Positions 25,603-35,309 of a stretch of DNA of 64,000 bases are shown here, in pieces. The notes under the pieces were generated by a model. It saw only the letters and a program-made list of their open reading frames with translations. It was not told where the DNA came from and ran no database searches. This stretch comes from Pseudomonas sp. GM18. Lineage in GTDB: Bacteria; Pseudomonadota; Gammaproteobacteria; Pseudomonadales; Pseudomonadaceae. Each line of letters begins with the position of its first letter. Position 1 is the stretch's first letter. The DNA lies in NCBI RefSeq assembly GCF_000282195.1, contig NZ_AKJT01000036.1:62001-126000 (forward strand), given 5' to 3'. The position numbers and the translations under genes were made by a program.

Positions 25603-26329
25603 TCTGGTGACTCCACAGGCGTGGCTAGCTGAACGGCCGTTGCGGACGGGTGAGCGGTTGTACTTGATTGTTAGTGCGGCCAGTGATGCTGAAGCGCTCA
25701 AGTCACTTTACCAAAGCGAACCCACAACCCAGGCGATCCCGATTTGGGGCGGTACACCCTATGCCGGGTGGCAGCCGGTGATGCCCTACCTCATTGAGTT
25801 GAAACCCAACTCAAGTTTTCTGCCGTGGATTGCCGAAACCGATGCTCAGGACTGGGGTTGGTTGGCGGTATCCACCAGTGAGCCGGATGTGGTGTTCGAA
25901 CATCTGCGCAGTCTGACTCAAGTGCGGATGCCCGACGGTAGCGAGGTGTTTTTCCGGTTCTGGGATGGACGGCATATCTACCCGATTCTGGAAGGCCTCG
26001 GCGATGCCGCTGGTGAGGTGTTGCCGGTGTTTGATCGGTATCTGATCAATGGGAAGAGTCTGGAAGTGGGGCCACGCGCGGTGCCACCGGCGAAAGACTG
26101 GCCGTGGTGGGAAGTGCCGCAGAAGCTGCTCGACAGCCTGGCGAAGCAAAACCCGTCGACCCTGATCGGTAACCTGATGCAATGGCTGGAAGAGGAACGT
26201 CCAGACATCTACGCCGCTTACCCCGAGAGCAATCTGAAGCTGAAAATCGCACGTTTCGTGCGCCGGCCCGATGCTCCGAAAAACCTTAATGAAGCACTGT
26301 TAAACCACCTGATTCTGGAGCAAGGCTGA
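25592..26329 (+). CDS. DUF4123 type VI effector adaptor (Tap/TEC-type chaperone)
   Basis: A 245-residue DUF4123 protein. Typical features are the N-terminal strand LYLIVSAASDAEALKSLY, PYLIEL and the Arg/Trp-rich centre VFFRFWDGRHIYPILEGL. DUF4123 proteins load a particular effector onto its VgrG and are not secreted in quantity. Start GTG 25592 is chosen because AAGG lies nine bases before it; GTG 25586 is an alternative. It overlaps the vgrG end and its TGA overlaps the rhs ATG (TGATG), tying the three gene products together. Confidence 0.88.
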   Translation: MRSDLVTPQAWLAERPLRTGERLYLIVSAASDAEALKSLYQSEPTTQAIPIWGGTPYAGWQPVMPYLIELKPNSSFLPWIAETDAQDWGWLAVSTSEPDVVFEHLRSLTQVRMPDGSEVFFRFWDGRHIYPILEGLGDAAGEVLPVFDRYLINGKSLEVGPRAVPPAKDWPWWEVPQKLLDSLAKQNPSTLIGNLMQWLEEERPDIYAAYPESNLKLKIARFVRRPDAPKNLNEALLNHLILEQG

Positions 26330-29300
26330 TGGATCGCGTTGCCTACGTTGACAACCAACTGAGCACGTTCAAGGACAGCTTGAAGCTGTATCAAGAACAG
26401 ACCAAAACCTGGTACGCGAAAGCCGCCGACAAAGGCAGTCGAGCCGCAGACCTGCCCTCCCTGCTGGGCATGGAGCGCGTGATAAAAGTCGGTAACACCA
26501 GCAAATCGGTGAGCATGACCGATGGCGACTTCACCTCGAACGTTGCCCAGTGCCCGCTCAAGGGACCGTTGCTGATCGAGAGCAAGTTCGAATCGGTGTA
26601 TGACATCCCATTGGGTGACATCGAAGTTGAAATCGTTGCGGTGGAAGGCGGTGCGGTCAGCAAAGTTACGTTGGACGCTCAGGGTAAAGCTAGCTGGACA
26701 GAAGGCGTTCCAGGCAAGTTTTATAAGATTCGCGTTCATCATGAAGTGACGCCGGATCAAATCGATACCTTGTTCAAATCCTACGGCGGTCTGACAGACC
26801 AACTGGAAGGTTTTCTGCGCAAGGAATGGGCCGGTTTCAAACCGCAATGGTCGAACATATCCGCCTTGGGAACGGTCTCGGCGATTGGCAACGGCATCCT
26901 TGAAGGCGGCTGGGAAGCAATCAAAGGGGTTTGGGACGGCATCAGCCTGGTGCTCGATATCCTGCAAGACCCGAGCAAGTTTGCCAAAGACCTCGGTGCC
27001 GGTACCCAAAAGCTGATAGCACTGGCAAAAGAAACGCCAGACGTCATGAAGAAGGCCATGCTGTTGGCCAGCGACGAGGCCGCTCTGTTCCTGATGGTAC
27101 GCAGTGCCGTGATCTGGCTGGCCGGTTTGCCACCAATGAAGATGGCCGGTGACGCCGCAAAAATGACCACGGCAGCGGTAGTCGGCATCGCGATCGACAT
27201 CGTGATTTCGATCGTGCTGACCGTTGCTGCAGAGGGTACCGGGGTCATCTACCTCGCCGCGCGCTTGAAAAAGTACGGTGAAATCGTCATCAAGGCCGTG
27301 ACCGGTTTTGTTGAGGCGGTGTTCAAGATCATCAAAGGCTTCATGGAGTACGTCGCGAAGTACACGGCGGTGGCGGCTCGTGGCGTGACGGCTCAGGTGA
27401 AGAAAGGGATTGCACAGGTTCGTTTTGACGGGAAGCGAGTGACTACCGTAGAAACGCCGAAAGTCCACCACGATGTACCCGCTCAGTCCAAGACTCCTGA
27501 CGAAAAAAGTGCTAACTGCGCCAAAAGCACCTGCACCAATGGCTGTCCGGTTTCGATGGTGACGGGTGAGGAACTGTTGACCCTGACCGATGGTGAACTC
27601 GGAGGGCTACTGCCATTCAGTTGGACCCGCCTCTATCGCACCAGCGCCGCGGAAATCGATTGCGGCCTCGGCTACGGGTGGAGTCACGCTCTGGCGCAAA
27701 GGGTGGAAATCAACGGTGATGAGGTGGTCTGGACCGACCACGAAAACCGCATTACGACCTTCCCATTGCCGAGTATGCAACGACCGGCGATTACCAACAG
27801 TTTGTCCGAAGCGGCGATTTTCATCGGTGACGATCCTTCCGAACTGATCCTCACTCAAGCTGACGACCGTTCCCAGTTCTATCATTTCCGCTACAACAGC
27901 AAAGGCGCGACGCTGATCGCCATTAGCGACACCTACAACAACCGCCTGCACATCACCCGCGACATACACGGCCGGATCAAACGTGTCGACAATGGCGCCG
28001 GTCGCGCCCTGCTCCTGCGTTATGACCGCAAACACATCGTCGCAGTCGATTACCAGCAGTTCAGTCCGGCAGACAATCTGGAAGATGCCTGGAGCACCGT
28101 CCAGACCTTGGTCACCTATAGCTATGACGCTCAGCACCGCCTGATCGAAGCCAAAAACGCGGCAGGCGAAGCCGAGCGCTACGCCTACAATGAGCAGAAC
28201 GTCATTCTTGAGCGCCGACTGGCCGGTGGCGCCAGTTTCTACTGGGAGTGGGAAAAAGAAGGCAAGTCGGCACGCTGCATTCATCACTGGGCAAGCTTCT
28301 CGCAGATGGACGCGCACTACGCCTGGGATGACAAGGGCAGCGTTACTGTCACCAATGCGGACGGCAGCGAAGAGATATATACCCACGACGATCAGGCCCG
28401 ACTGATCGCCAAAATTGACCCGGATGGTGCTGAGAACCTCAAGGCCTACGACGAAAAGGGTCGTTTGATCGCAGAACAGGATCCGCTCGGCGCAATCACG
28501 GAATACCACTACAACGAATCCGGTCACATGGTGGCGGTTATTCCCCCGGAAGACCAACCTACCGGCTACGAATACAGCAATGGATTCGTAAGTAAAGTAA
28601 GTCGCGGCAAGGCGACCTGGAAGTATCAACGCAACATTCAGGGCGACATCACTCAACAGATCGACCCGGACGGCAATTCCACCCTCTACAGCTACGACCG
28701 CCAGGGCCGTCTGCTGGAAATTCGCCATCCCGATGGCAGCCGCCATCAACTGGGCTGGAACAACCTCGGCCAGTTGCTGGAAGAGCGCCTGCCCGACGGC
28801 GGCCAGCGCAAATACCGTTACGACGCACTGGGCCGGCAGATCACCCGTCAGGAAGAAACCGGCGCCATCACCCAATACCAATGGGACGCCGCCAACCGCC
28901 TCGCGCAAATCACCCTGCCCGGCGGCGCAACCCGTGCGTTCACCTACAACCCCTATGGCCGCGTCACAGCAGAGCGCGATGAGCTGGGTCGCGTGACCCG
29001 CTACGAATATGCCGATGGCCTGCATATGGTTAGCCGTCGTATCAACCCTGATGGCAGCCAACTGCGTTATCGCTACGACAACTCGCGCTTGCTGCTCACT
29101 GAGATCGAAAACGAACGTGGCGAGCGCTACCACCTCGATTACTACCCCAACGGCCTTATCCAGCAGGAAACCGGTTTCGATGGTCGCCGTACGGCCTACG
29201 AGTACGACCTCAACGGCCAACTGCTGAAGAAAACCGAATTCGGCGACGACGCCAGTGAGCTGGTTACCGAGTACCAGCGTGACGCCGCTGGCCGCCTGCT

Positions 29301-30990
29301 GGTGAAAACCCTGGCCGACGGCGAGGAAATTCATTACAGCTACGATGCCCTCGGCCGCCTCGTGAACGTCGACGACGGCCACTGGCCCCTCGCATACGAA
29401 TACGACCTGCAAGACCGCCTGATCACCGAACACCAGGGCTGGGGCACCACGCGCTACGAGTACGACAACCTCGGCCAACTCAGCCACTGCCGCCTCCCCG
29501 ACGGTAGCAAACTCGACTACCGCCACCAACCCGGCGGCCGCCTGAGCAGCATCGACCTCAATGGCTCGCGCCTGACCACGCACCAGTTCAACGCCGGTCG
29601 CGAACAGCAGCGCCAACAAGGCCTGCTGCTCAGCCAATACCAGTACGACGAACAAGGCCGACTGCAAGCCCACACCGTCAGCCAGCAAGACCGCAACCTG
29701 TTTCGTCGTCGCTACGCCTATGATGCCAACGGCAATCTTGCCGGCATCGAGGACAGCCGCAAAGGCAACCGCAGCTACCATTACGATCCGCTCGATCGCC
29801 TGATCAGCGTGCGCGGAGCTACGCCTGAAAGCTTCGCCCACGACCCGGCGGGCAACCTCCTGGGTCAAGGCGATCAACCGACCGCGAACCTCGCCAACGT
29901 CAAAGGCAACCGTCTGCTCATGCAGGGCGACCGTCATTACGACTACGACGCTCACGGCAACCTGATCCGCGAACGTCGCGGCGCCGGCCAGAAACTCGTT
30001 ACCGAGTATCGCTACGACTGCCAGCACCGTTTGATCGGTGTCAACCTCCCCGGCGGCAGCATCGCAAGCTACAAGTACGACGCCTTCGGCCGTCGCATCG
30101 CCAAAACCGTCGATGGCCACACCACGGAATTCCTGTGGCAAGGCGAACGTCTCATCGCCGAGAGTTCCGACAACCGCTACCGCACTTACATTTATGAACC
30201 GGGCAGCTTCCGCCCGCTGGCCATGCTCGATGGCGAAGGCCCGCTGAAAGCCACGCCGTTCTACTACCAACTCGACCACCTCGGCACCCCGCAAGAACTC
30301 ACCGACTACAGCGGCGAGATCATGTGGTCAGCGAAATACCGCGCCTACGGCAACCTCGCCACCCTCGACGTTGCAGAAATCGACAACCCGTTGCGCTTCC
30401 AGGGTCAGTATTTCGATGCGGAAACGGGCTTACACTACAACCGGCATCGCTACTACAATCCGGGGACTGGGCGGTTTTTGACGCCGGATCCGATCAAGCT
30501 TGCGGGTGGGTTGAACAACTACCAGTACGTGCCTAACCCTACGGGGTGGGTGGATCCATTGGGGTTGAATAGGGAATGTCCAGGCGGAGATGCATGTAAA
30601 CCGCCAACAGGCACTGAAAACCCAGCAGGCAAGGCAAAAGTAAATCAAGGGGAACCACCAGTTCCTGCGCCCGCAGGCAACGCAGAGAAAACGGTCCGAG
30701 TCCGCCATTACACCAACAGAAAAGGCTCAACAGGTATTGAAAGCGATGGCGTAATTAGCGCCCAAGACAACAATAGAGTATATGTAGAACCTGCCAACAA
30801 AAAAGCTCTTAGCCAACTCACAGCTGAAGAAAAATATCAAATAGGAAGAGGCCGAGGGCGAGACTATATAGAGACGGATGTACCTGAATCACAATTGGAA
30901 TGGGTTAAAAATCCAAGATACGGAACCATGGAGTTAACAATCAAGGGAAACCTAAAACTAGAAAACCCAACATTCACGAGGAGAAAATAA
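26329..30990 (+). CDS. Rhs-family type VI effector with C-terminal HYD1-type ADP-ribosyltransferase toxin
   Basis: A 1553-residue polymorphic toxin. The N-terminal part (about 1-390) has no PAAR motif and contains hydrophobic segments near 245-265 and 280-320. Then a Cys-bearing plug-like segment and many YD/Rhs repeats form the cocoon (about 400-1400). The conserved end VDPLGLN at 1408-1414 is the autocleavage site. The released tip of about 140 residues has the HYD1 signature: H1460-Y1461 in VRHYT and D1512 in GRGRDYIE, which defines the Tox-ART-HYD1 ADP-ribosyltransferase group. Base composition falls sharply after the core, as expected for an exchanged tip. The target molecule is unknown. 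Candidate immunity follows at once. Confidence 0.88.
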   Translation: MDRVAYVDNQLSTFKDSLKLYQEQTKTWYAKAADKGSRAADLPSLLGMERVIKVGNTSKSVSMTDGDFTSNVAQCPLKGPLLIESKFESVYDIPLGDIEVEIVAVEGGAVSKVTLDAQGKASWTEGVPGKFYKIRVHHEVTPDQIDTLFKSYGGLTDQLEGFLRKEWAGFKPQWSNISALGTVSAIGNGILEGGWEAIKGVWDGISLVLDILQDPSKFAKDLGAGTQKLIALAKETPDVMKKAMLLASDEAALFLMVRSAVIWLAGLPPMKMAGDAAKMTTAAVVGIAIDIVISIVLTVAAEGTGVIYLAARLKKYGEIVIKAVTGFVEAVFKIIKGFMEYVAKYTAVAARGVTAQVKKGIAQVRFDGKRVTTVETPKVHHDVPAQSKTPDEKSANCAKSTCTNGCPVSMVTGEELLTLTDGELGGLLPFSWTRLYRTSAAEIDCGLGYGWSHALAQRVEINGDEVVWTDHENRITTFPLPSMQRPAITNSLSEAAIFIGDDPSELILTQADDRSQFYHFRYNSKGATLIAISDTYNNRLHITRDIHGRIKRVDNGAGRALLLRYDRKHIVAVDYQQFSPADNLEDAWSTVQTLVTYSYDAQHRLIEAKNAAGEAERYAYNEQNVILERRLAGGASFYWEWEKEGKSARCIHHWASFSQMDAHYAWDDKGSVTVTNADGSEEIYTHDDQARLIAKIDPDGAENLKAYDEKGRLIAEQDPLGAITEYHYNESGHMVAVIPPEDQPTGYEYSNGFVSKVSRGKATWKYQRNIQGDITQQIDPDGNSTLYSYDRQGRLLEIRHPDGSRHQLGWNNLGQLLEERLPDGGQRKYRYDALGRQITRQEETGAITQYQWDAANRLAQITLPGGATRAFTYNPYGRVTAERDELGRVTRYEYADGLHMVSRRINPDGSQLRYRYDNSRLLLTEIENERGERYHLDYYPNGLIQQETGFDGRRTAYEYDLNGQLLKKTEFGDDASELVTEYQRDAAGRLLVKTLADGEEIHYSYDALGRLVNVDDGHWPLAYEYDLQDRLITEHQGWGTTRYEYDNLGQLSHCRLPDGSKLDYRHQPGGRLSSIDLNGSRLTTHQFNAGREQQRQQGLLLSQYQYDEQGRLQAHTVSQQDRNLFRRRYAYDANGNLAGIEDSRKGNRSYHYDPLDRLISVRGATPESFAHDPAGNLLGQGDQPTANLANVKGNRLLMQGDRHYDYDAHGNLIRERRGAGQKLVTEYRYDCQHRLIGVNLPGGSIASYKYDAFGRRIAKTVDGHTTEFLWQGERLIAESSDNRYRTYIYEPGSFRPLAMLDGEGPLKATPFYYQLDHLGTPQELTDYSGEIMWSAKYRAYGNLATLDVAEIDNPLRFQGQYFDAETGLHYNRHRYYNPGTGRFLTPDPIKLAGGLNNYQYVPNPTGWVDPLGLNRECPGGDACKPPTGTENPAGKAKVNQGEPPVPAPAGNAEKTVRVRHYTNRKGSTGIESDGVISAQDNNRVYVEPANKKALSQLTAEEKYQIGRGRGRDYIETDVPESQLEWVKNPRYGTMELTIKGNLKLENPTFTRRK

Positions 30991-31283
30991 TGCTAGACAC
31001 AAACAAAGAAATTATTATACCCGGAGAATCCGCACTCGAAGCACTAGCAGAGATAGAATTCATCTTAATATCTCTACATAAAATGGGTAGCTATTATAGT
31101 GATAAACCTATTGCAGACTACCAACGCGCGACAACCGATTTTATAGACAACGAAAAAGTCACACAAAAACTCGCCAAGGTACGACGAATTCTAAGCGAAA
31201 GTTTTGATAACACGCTTGGCGAAGACGACATGGATGACATAGAGAGACGCATGGAAAACATTGAGTTCTGGAAGCCAGAATAA
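30990..31283 (+). CDS. candidate immunity protein for the Rhs-HYD1 toxin
   Basis: A 97-residue acidic protein (rich in Asp and Glu, end DDMDDIERRMENIEFWKPE) with no signal sequence, thus cytoplasmic. Its ATG shares a base with the rhs stop (TAATG), the strongest sign of a cognate toxin-immunity pair. It is AT-rich like the toxin tip and unlike the rhs core. I do not recognise the family. The immunity role is inferred from position alone. Confidence 0.65.
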   Translation: MLDTNKEIIIPGESALEALAEIEFILISLHKMGSYYSDKPIADYQRATTDFIDNEKVTQKLAKVRRILSESFDNTLGEDDMDDIERRMENIEFWKPE

Positions 31284-31364
31284 AAAGTAGAGATATTTAT
31301 TTTCCACACTAGGAAATACACACCCCACCTTTAAGAAAAGTGGACTAGAAAAGGAGGCATCCAT

Positions 31365-31709
31365 TTGACTGAGCACCCTTTTTACTCAAAGCAAAAAATT
31401 GAATGGACACTAAAAAAAATAATTGAACTTGGCGGAATAATCACATTTGATGACATACCCCATATCAATCAGCTTATTGACACTTCAATGATCGTCGACG
31501 ACTTAAAGGAGGATCTATTCCAAGCCGTCTTCCCCCATGATCAATTTATCGATATAGGTTGGTACCCTGAGTTCTGTGAAAACGGCGCATTTAGAATTTC
31601 TTTAATTAAAGCCAATGACTGGGAGCACCCAGCTTTCAGCGAAAAAGCAAAAAACTGGACGGATCTAAACAAAGAAATTTCTAACGCCTTAAACAAACTA
31701 GAACAATGA
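31365..31709 (+). CDS. small AT-rich protein, possible second immunity protein
   Basis: A 114-residue protein beginning at TTG 31365, eight bases after a strong AGGAGG site; no ATG fits. It is acidic, soluble and aromatic-rich (FIDIGWYPEFCENGAFRISLIK). It is in the toxin-immunity zone with the same low GC. It could be a spare immunity gene against a related toxin kept from an earlier tip exchange. Family not recognised. Confidence 0.55.
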   Translation: MTEHPFYSKQKIEWTLKKIIELGGIITFDDIPHINQLIDTSMIVDDLKEDLFQAVFPHDQFIDIGWYPEFCENGAFRISLIKANDWEHPAFSEKAKNWTDLNKEISNALNKLEQ

Positions 31710-31780
31710 CCACCCAAGAAAAATATAGACAGACACTCTTCTGCGTGCTCTCGAAAATAAATCCGTCCACTTTTGGCTGA
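31706..31780 (+). pseudogene. 24-codon ORF coupled to the preceding gene, likely immunity gene fragment
   Basis: An ATG at 31706 overlaps the stop of the preceding gene (ATGA) and opens a frame of 24 codons ending KINPSTFG. The end resembles the start of the next protein (TINPSTVGYRS). It may be the broken 5' end of a related gene. Evidence is slight. Confidence 0.3.
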
Positions 31781-31842
31781 TTAAAAATGAATCTGTTTGC
31801 TTTTGGCTGCCTTTAGCCAATATTACAACTAAGAACATCGCC

Positions 31843-32274
31843 ATGATTTTCAAGTCCGCTGGACAGACTATCAACCCGTCTACTGTTGGTTACCGCAGCC
31901 TTGGCTTTGGAGAAGACACGAAACTCAAAACAGAAAATTTTGAGTTACTTACAACCACACAAGAGTTAGCGATGGACTTTTTGGAAAGGGCAAACTCTTT
32001 CATCACTCAATGCAAGATCGATGATGAACAACAAGGCTATGCAGGCATTCATGCATTGAAAAAATCAAACTACCAGAACTTTACAGACCTAATTAAAAAC
32101 GCACCTGACTTAGCTGCCTTGCTCATTAGAGATTATCTTTACTTTGATCTGCTGGATGCGTTATTCCCCACATCAGAAAACTTAAAATTAGTCATAAGCA
32201 ATATAAAGAGTGTCAAAATAATAGACAACACCTTGATCATTAACGGCGAAACCTTTCCATACCTAAACGTCTAA
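31843..32274 (+). CDS. hypothetical AT-rich protein in the immunity region
   Basis: A 143-residue soluble protein (MIFKSAGQTINPSTVGYRSLG at the start, divided by a stretch rich in Asp/Leu helices). No signal or membrane segment. Ribosome site is weak. Its composition and place suggest a member of an immunity gene array behind the rhs gene. Not recognised. Confidence 0.5.
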   Translation: MIFKSAGQTINPSTVGYRSLGFGEDTKLKTENFELLTTTQELAMDFLERANSFITQCKIDDEQQGYAGIHALKKSNYQNFTDLIKNAPDLAALLIRDYLYFDLLDALFPTSENLKLVISNIKSVKIIDNTLIINGETFPYLNV

Positions 32275-32501
32275 CGCAGCGCCCAATGACAAAAAGCATC
32301 CCTGCGGTTCCCTCAATACACCTTACAGGAGCTTCGGACATTTCCCGCAACTCCCATCACCATCCATGAACTTGTACATCCCCCTCCTCCCCAGATAACC
32401 TCCCCCAGTCACTGCAACCTCAGCGACCGGTTCTGACAGACCGAACACGATCAAGGCATGCAAATGCCGCTTTGCGGCTCCGTTGATTCAGGAGCTTCAC
32501 G

Positions 32502-32849
32502 ATGAAAAAGTTTCCACCCGAGTCTCTCGATCCCCTCCAACTCAGCCAAGCAACCCAACGCGCCGTCAGCGCCCGCCTCCGCAACCCCAAAAATCCCGAC
32601 CCCATCAGCCACGTCTTCACCCTTCTCCCCAACATCCGCACCGAAACCCTGCTAAGCCACGCCTGCGAAACCCTCGCTTCGCTCAACGTACTGACCACCG
32701 ACCTTGCCTGCGAACTCGAAGGCTCACACCGAAGCCTGGCGCTATCGATTCAACAATTGGCCGTCCTGGGCGAGTTGTTGGTAAACCGGGCGCTGGACAA
32801 CCTCGACCCACCCGGTGGGGCGTCCGACGCTCAGGAGGTTCAGCCATGA
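32502..32849 (+). CDS. DUF6124 family protein
   Basis: A 115-residue protein with the DUF6124 pattern found widely in Pseudomonas: FTLLPNIRTETLLSHACETLASLN and the C-terminal QQLAVLGELLVNRALDNLDPP. Function is unknown. The ribosome site is AGGAG. Its stop overlaps the start of the next gene (ATGA). Confidence 0.75.
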   Translation: MKKFPPESLDPLQLSQATQRAVSARLRNPKNPDPISHVFTLLPNIRTETLLSHACETLASLNVLTTDLACELEGSHRSLALSIQQLAVLGELLVNRALDNLDPPGGASDAQEVQP

Positions 32850-33112
32850 CTCGATACATGCCGATTACCGGCATCGACTGCACGATCCCTTCGCTGCTGA
32901 TCGACACAGAAGCACCTGTCGACGTGTTGCACGACACGGCGGCGCATCGCATTCGTTGCGTCACTCAACTGTTGGAAACGCTGTCTATGGGCGAAGCGCC
33001 TGGCGGTGACGCTGCACTGTTGCAAGAGTTTGCGCGGGTGTTGGCAATCCCATTGCGGGACGGCTGCGATTTGCTGGATGTAGTCGGGCGACGGTTACGG
33101 GCGCAGCTTTAA
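32846..33112 (+). CDS. small protein coupled to the DUF6124 gene
   Basis: An 88-residue protein from ATG 32846, with AGGAGG upstream and a four-base overlap with the DUF6124 gene. It is helical with the C-terminal part LRDGCDLLDVVGRRLRAQL. No known domain is recognised. A damaged copy of its last 30 codons, with the same terminator, lies at about 36340-36467. Confidence 0.65.
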   Translation: MTRYMPITGIDCTIPSLLIDTEAPVDVLHDTAAHRIRCVTQLLETLSMGEAPGGDAALLQEFARVLAIPLRDGCDLLDVVGRRLRAQL

Positions 33113-33122
33113 TTCAGCCAAT

Positions 33123-33154
33123 AAAAATGGGCGACTCCTGGGTCGCCCATTTTT
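33123..33154 (+). terminator. intrinsic terminator after the DUF6124 pair
   Basis: AAAAATGGGCGAC and its reverse complement form a 13-bp stem around TCCTGG, with U-rich bases on the 3' side. The A tract on the 5' side makes it able to work in both directions. Confidence 0.85.
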
Positions 33155-33415
33155 ATATCCGACGTTTAATATCATCCCTCAATTTTATACACAGAGCATT
33201 TCGCAAGGGGCTGCTAAAACTTCGTCTGCAAATTTCTTGATACAGGAGCAAAATTCTTCCAATTTCCACTATGGTGGACTCTTCCACAAAATCCCAATCA
33301 CCCCAAAAACCCAGAAAAACTGGCTATTCGGTCAAGTAACTTCCTCACTGAGAAATATTGGTTTTGAGCCAGTCTTCAATCTATGCTTGGGCTGACAGTA
33401 TGGAGGCTGTGATGA

Positions 33416-35302
33416 ATGTTCAAACTCAGACGGAAAACATGGGCTTTACTTTTGGTCTACATCGTAGGTGTCAGTGGTTATATCTACTACCTCTATGTCG
33501 AGACTCAAGGAATCCTCACTGACAACATTAATAACAAGCTGCTGCATGCCGCGCTGGGCGCGTCGGCCATCCTCGGCGACCGCTACCATGACAATCTGAT
33601 CGACAAACAATCGAAAACGGAAGCGCAAGACTGGGATGCCATTCAGCGACTCTCCAGGTTCAACGAGTCCATGGGCACCGCCTTTGTCTACAGCGTGGTC
33701 AAACGCGCTGGGGAAGCCTATCTGATCAGCTCCAGCGCATCGAAAAAAGAAATTCAAGAACAGAATTACGTACGTTTTTTTGATCCTTATCCAGATGCCA
33801 GTCAGGCTCTGCTCGACAGTTTTGAGCGCACCGAGCCCACCTGGATCGATTATTCGGATCACTGGGGAGACTTTCGCGCGGTTTTCGTCCCGATGAAATC
33901 CCAGGATGGGACGGTTTATGTGGCGGGCGCGGAGATGACGTTGGCGGACTACTACCAACAACTTAATCAGGACTCTCTGCACCATATCATCCTTGCCATT
34001 CTGGTATTTCTCGCCTTCAGTCTTTTGTTCGTGATCGACTTATTGCGCATGCGTGCTCATCTTCAGCAACTGCAAATAAACGAACAGGTATTGAGTCAGG
34101 CAAAAGATGCCGCCGAAGACGCGGATCGTTCCAAGACACGTTTTTTAGCCACCATGAGTCATGAAATCCGCACGCCCATGTACGGTGTCATCGGTGCGAC
34201 CGAGTTACTGGCCGGCTCCGCCCTGAATCCCGAGCAAAGCGGTCTGGTCAATACGATTCATACCAGCGGACGAACCCTGCTGTCGCTTATCGACAACATT
34301 CTCGACCTGGCAAAGATCGAAGCGGGCAAACTTGAATTGAGGCCTCGTGTATTCGAAGTGAGAGCATTGGTTTCATCCAGTATTGAAATGATCCGGCAAA
34401 ACACCCAGGGCAAACCAATAATCATTGAGGCTCAGGTATCACCGAATGTACCGCACTGGGTCAAAACCGATACCGATTGCCTTCGCCAGATACTGATCAA
34501 CTTGTTGGGCAATGCGGTCAAGTTCACCGAAACCGGAACAGTATCGCTCGAGGTCAAGACGAGCGGTGACGGCCCTCGAGCCCGACTCGACTTCTCCGTA
34601 CGCGATACTGGCATAGGTATCCCTTTGGCGCGGCAAGACAGCCTGTTCAAGCCCTTTGTTCAGTTCAAAGGGCCGGCCAGTCAACGCTTTACCGGGAGTG
34701 GGCTCGGTCTTTCAATTTGCAAGAGCCTGGTCGAGGCGCAACAGGGGACTTTATCCTTTACCAGTCAACCTGGCATCGGATCGACGTTTTCCTTCTCACT
34801 CCCCATGGAGCCTTTTTCCGTCTCGGAAATACCCCTCGGGGACGATCATGCAACGGTTGGTTTCGACTCATCTTTTGCCAGGGATTACCCGCTCGATATC
34901 CTACTGGTGGAGAACCATCCCATTAGTCAGAAAGTTGCCTTGGCGATGTTACAGGCGTTGGGTTATGCACCCGCCCTTGCGTCAGATGGTCTGGAGGCGG
35001 TCAACGAGTGCATGACGTCGACTCCAGATATCATTTTTATGGATATCAATATGCCCGTTATGGATGGGCTAGCGGCCATCCATAAAATCCGCGAACTACC
35101 ACTGGGCGATACTTGCTACATCGTTGCGTTCACCGCGAGCGCTTTTTCGAGCGAGATAGAACGTTTCAGGGCTGCCGGTGCCAATGACATTTTAACCAAG
35201 CCGGCAAACTTCCAGGCCTTGACCCAAGTACTTCAGCGTGCAGCCAACTACCGGCGACAGCTCCAGGCCAGTACTCCGGTAGTGGATGCAATTTCAAATT
35301 GA
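33416..35302 (+). CDS. hybrid sensor histidine kinase with receiver domain
   Basis: A 628-residue membrane sensor. Two membrane segments (about 8-28 and 192-213) frame a periplasmic sensor of about 160 residues. The cytoplasmic part has HisKA with the phospho-accepting His in ATMSHEIRTPM (about 249), the ATPase with NLLGNAVKFTETG and DTGIGIP, and a C-terminal receiver with the phospho-Asp in FMDINMPVMDG. No output or HPt domain is fused and no response regulator is next to it, so the partner is elsewhere. It ends eight bases from the convergent cyclase-family gene. Confidence 0.9.
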   Translation: MFKLRRKTWALLLVYIVGVSGYIYYLYVETQGILTDNINNKLLHAALGASAILGDRYHDNLIDKQSKTEAQDWDAIQRLSRFNESMGTAFVYSVVKRAGEAYLISSSASKKEIQEQNYVRFFDPYPDASQALLDSFERTEPTWIDYSDHWGDFRAVFVPMKSQDGTVYVAGAEMTLADYYQQLNQDSLHHIILAILVFLAFSLLFVIDLLRMRAHLQQLQINEQVLSQAKDAAEDADRSKTRFLATMSHEIRTPMYGVIGATELLAGSALNPEQSGLVNTIHTSGRTLLSLIDNILDLAKIEAGKLELRPRVFEVRALVSSSIEMIRQNTQGKPIIIEAQVSPNVPHWVKTDTDCLRQILINLLGNAVKFTETGTVSLEVKTSGDGPRARLDFSVRDTGIGIPLARQDSLFKPFVQFKGPASQRFTGSGLGLSICKSLVEAQQGTLSFTSQPGIGSTFSFSLPMEPFSVSEIPLGDDHATVGFDSSFARDYPLDILLVENHPISQKVALAMLQALGYAPALASDGLEAVNECMTSTPDIIFMDINMPVMDGLAAIHKIRELPLGDTCYIVAFTASAFSSEIERFRAAGANDILTKPANFQALTQVLQRAANYRRQLQASTPVVDAISN

Positions 35303-35309
35303 AATGGGC

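Noticed and set aside
23719..25701. 660-codon open frame on the minus strand across vgrG
   Set aside because: It is a shadow of vgrG codon use, with low-complexity protein (long runs of Ala, Val, Asp) and no ribosome site.
26218..27471. 417-codon minus-strand frame at the start of rhs
   Set aside because: It runs opposite to the DUF4123-rhs junction, where both sense proteins are clearly supported.
26329..27500. PAAR domain at the start of the Rhs protein
   Set aside because: The N-terminal part lacks the PAAR repeats and the metal-binding Cys/His pattern; delivery through the DUF4123 adaptor and VgrG is more likely.
27607..30294. 895-codon open frame on the minus strand inside the rhs gene
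   Set aside because: It is antisense to strongly conserved Rhs repeats; the frame stays open only because of the codon bias of the sense gene, and the predicted protein is repetitive Val/Ala/Gln sequence with no domain.
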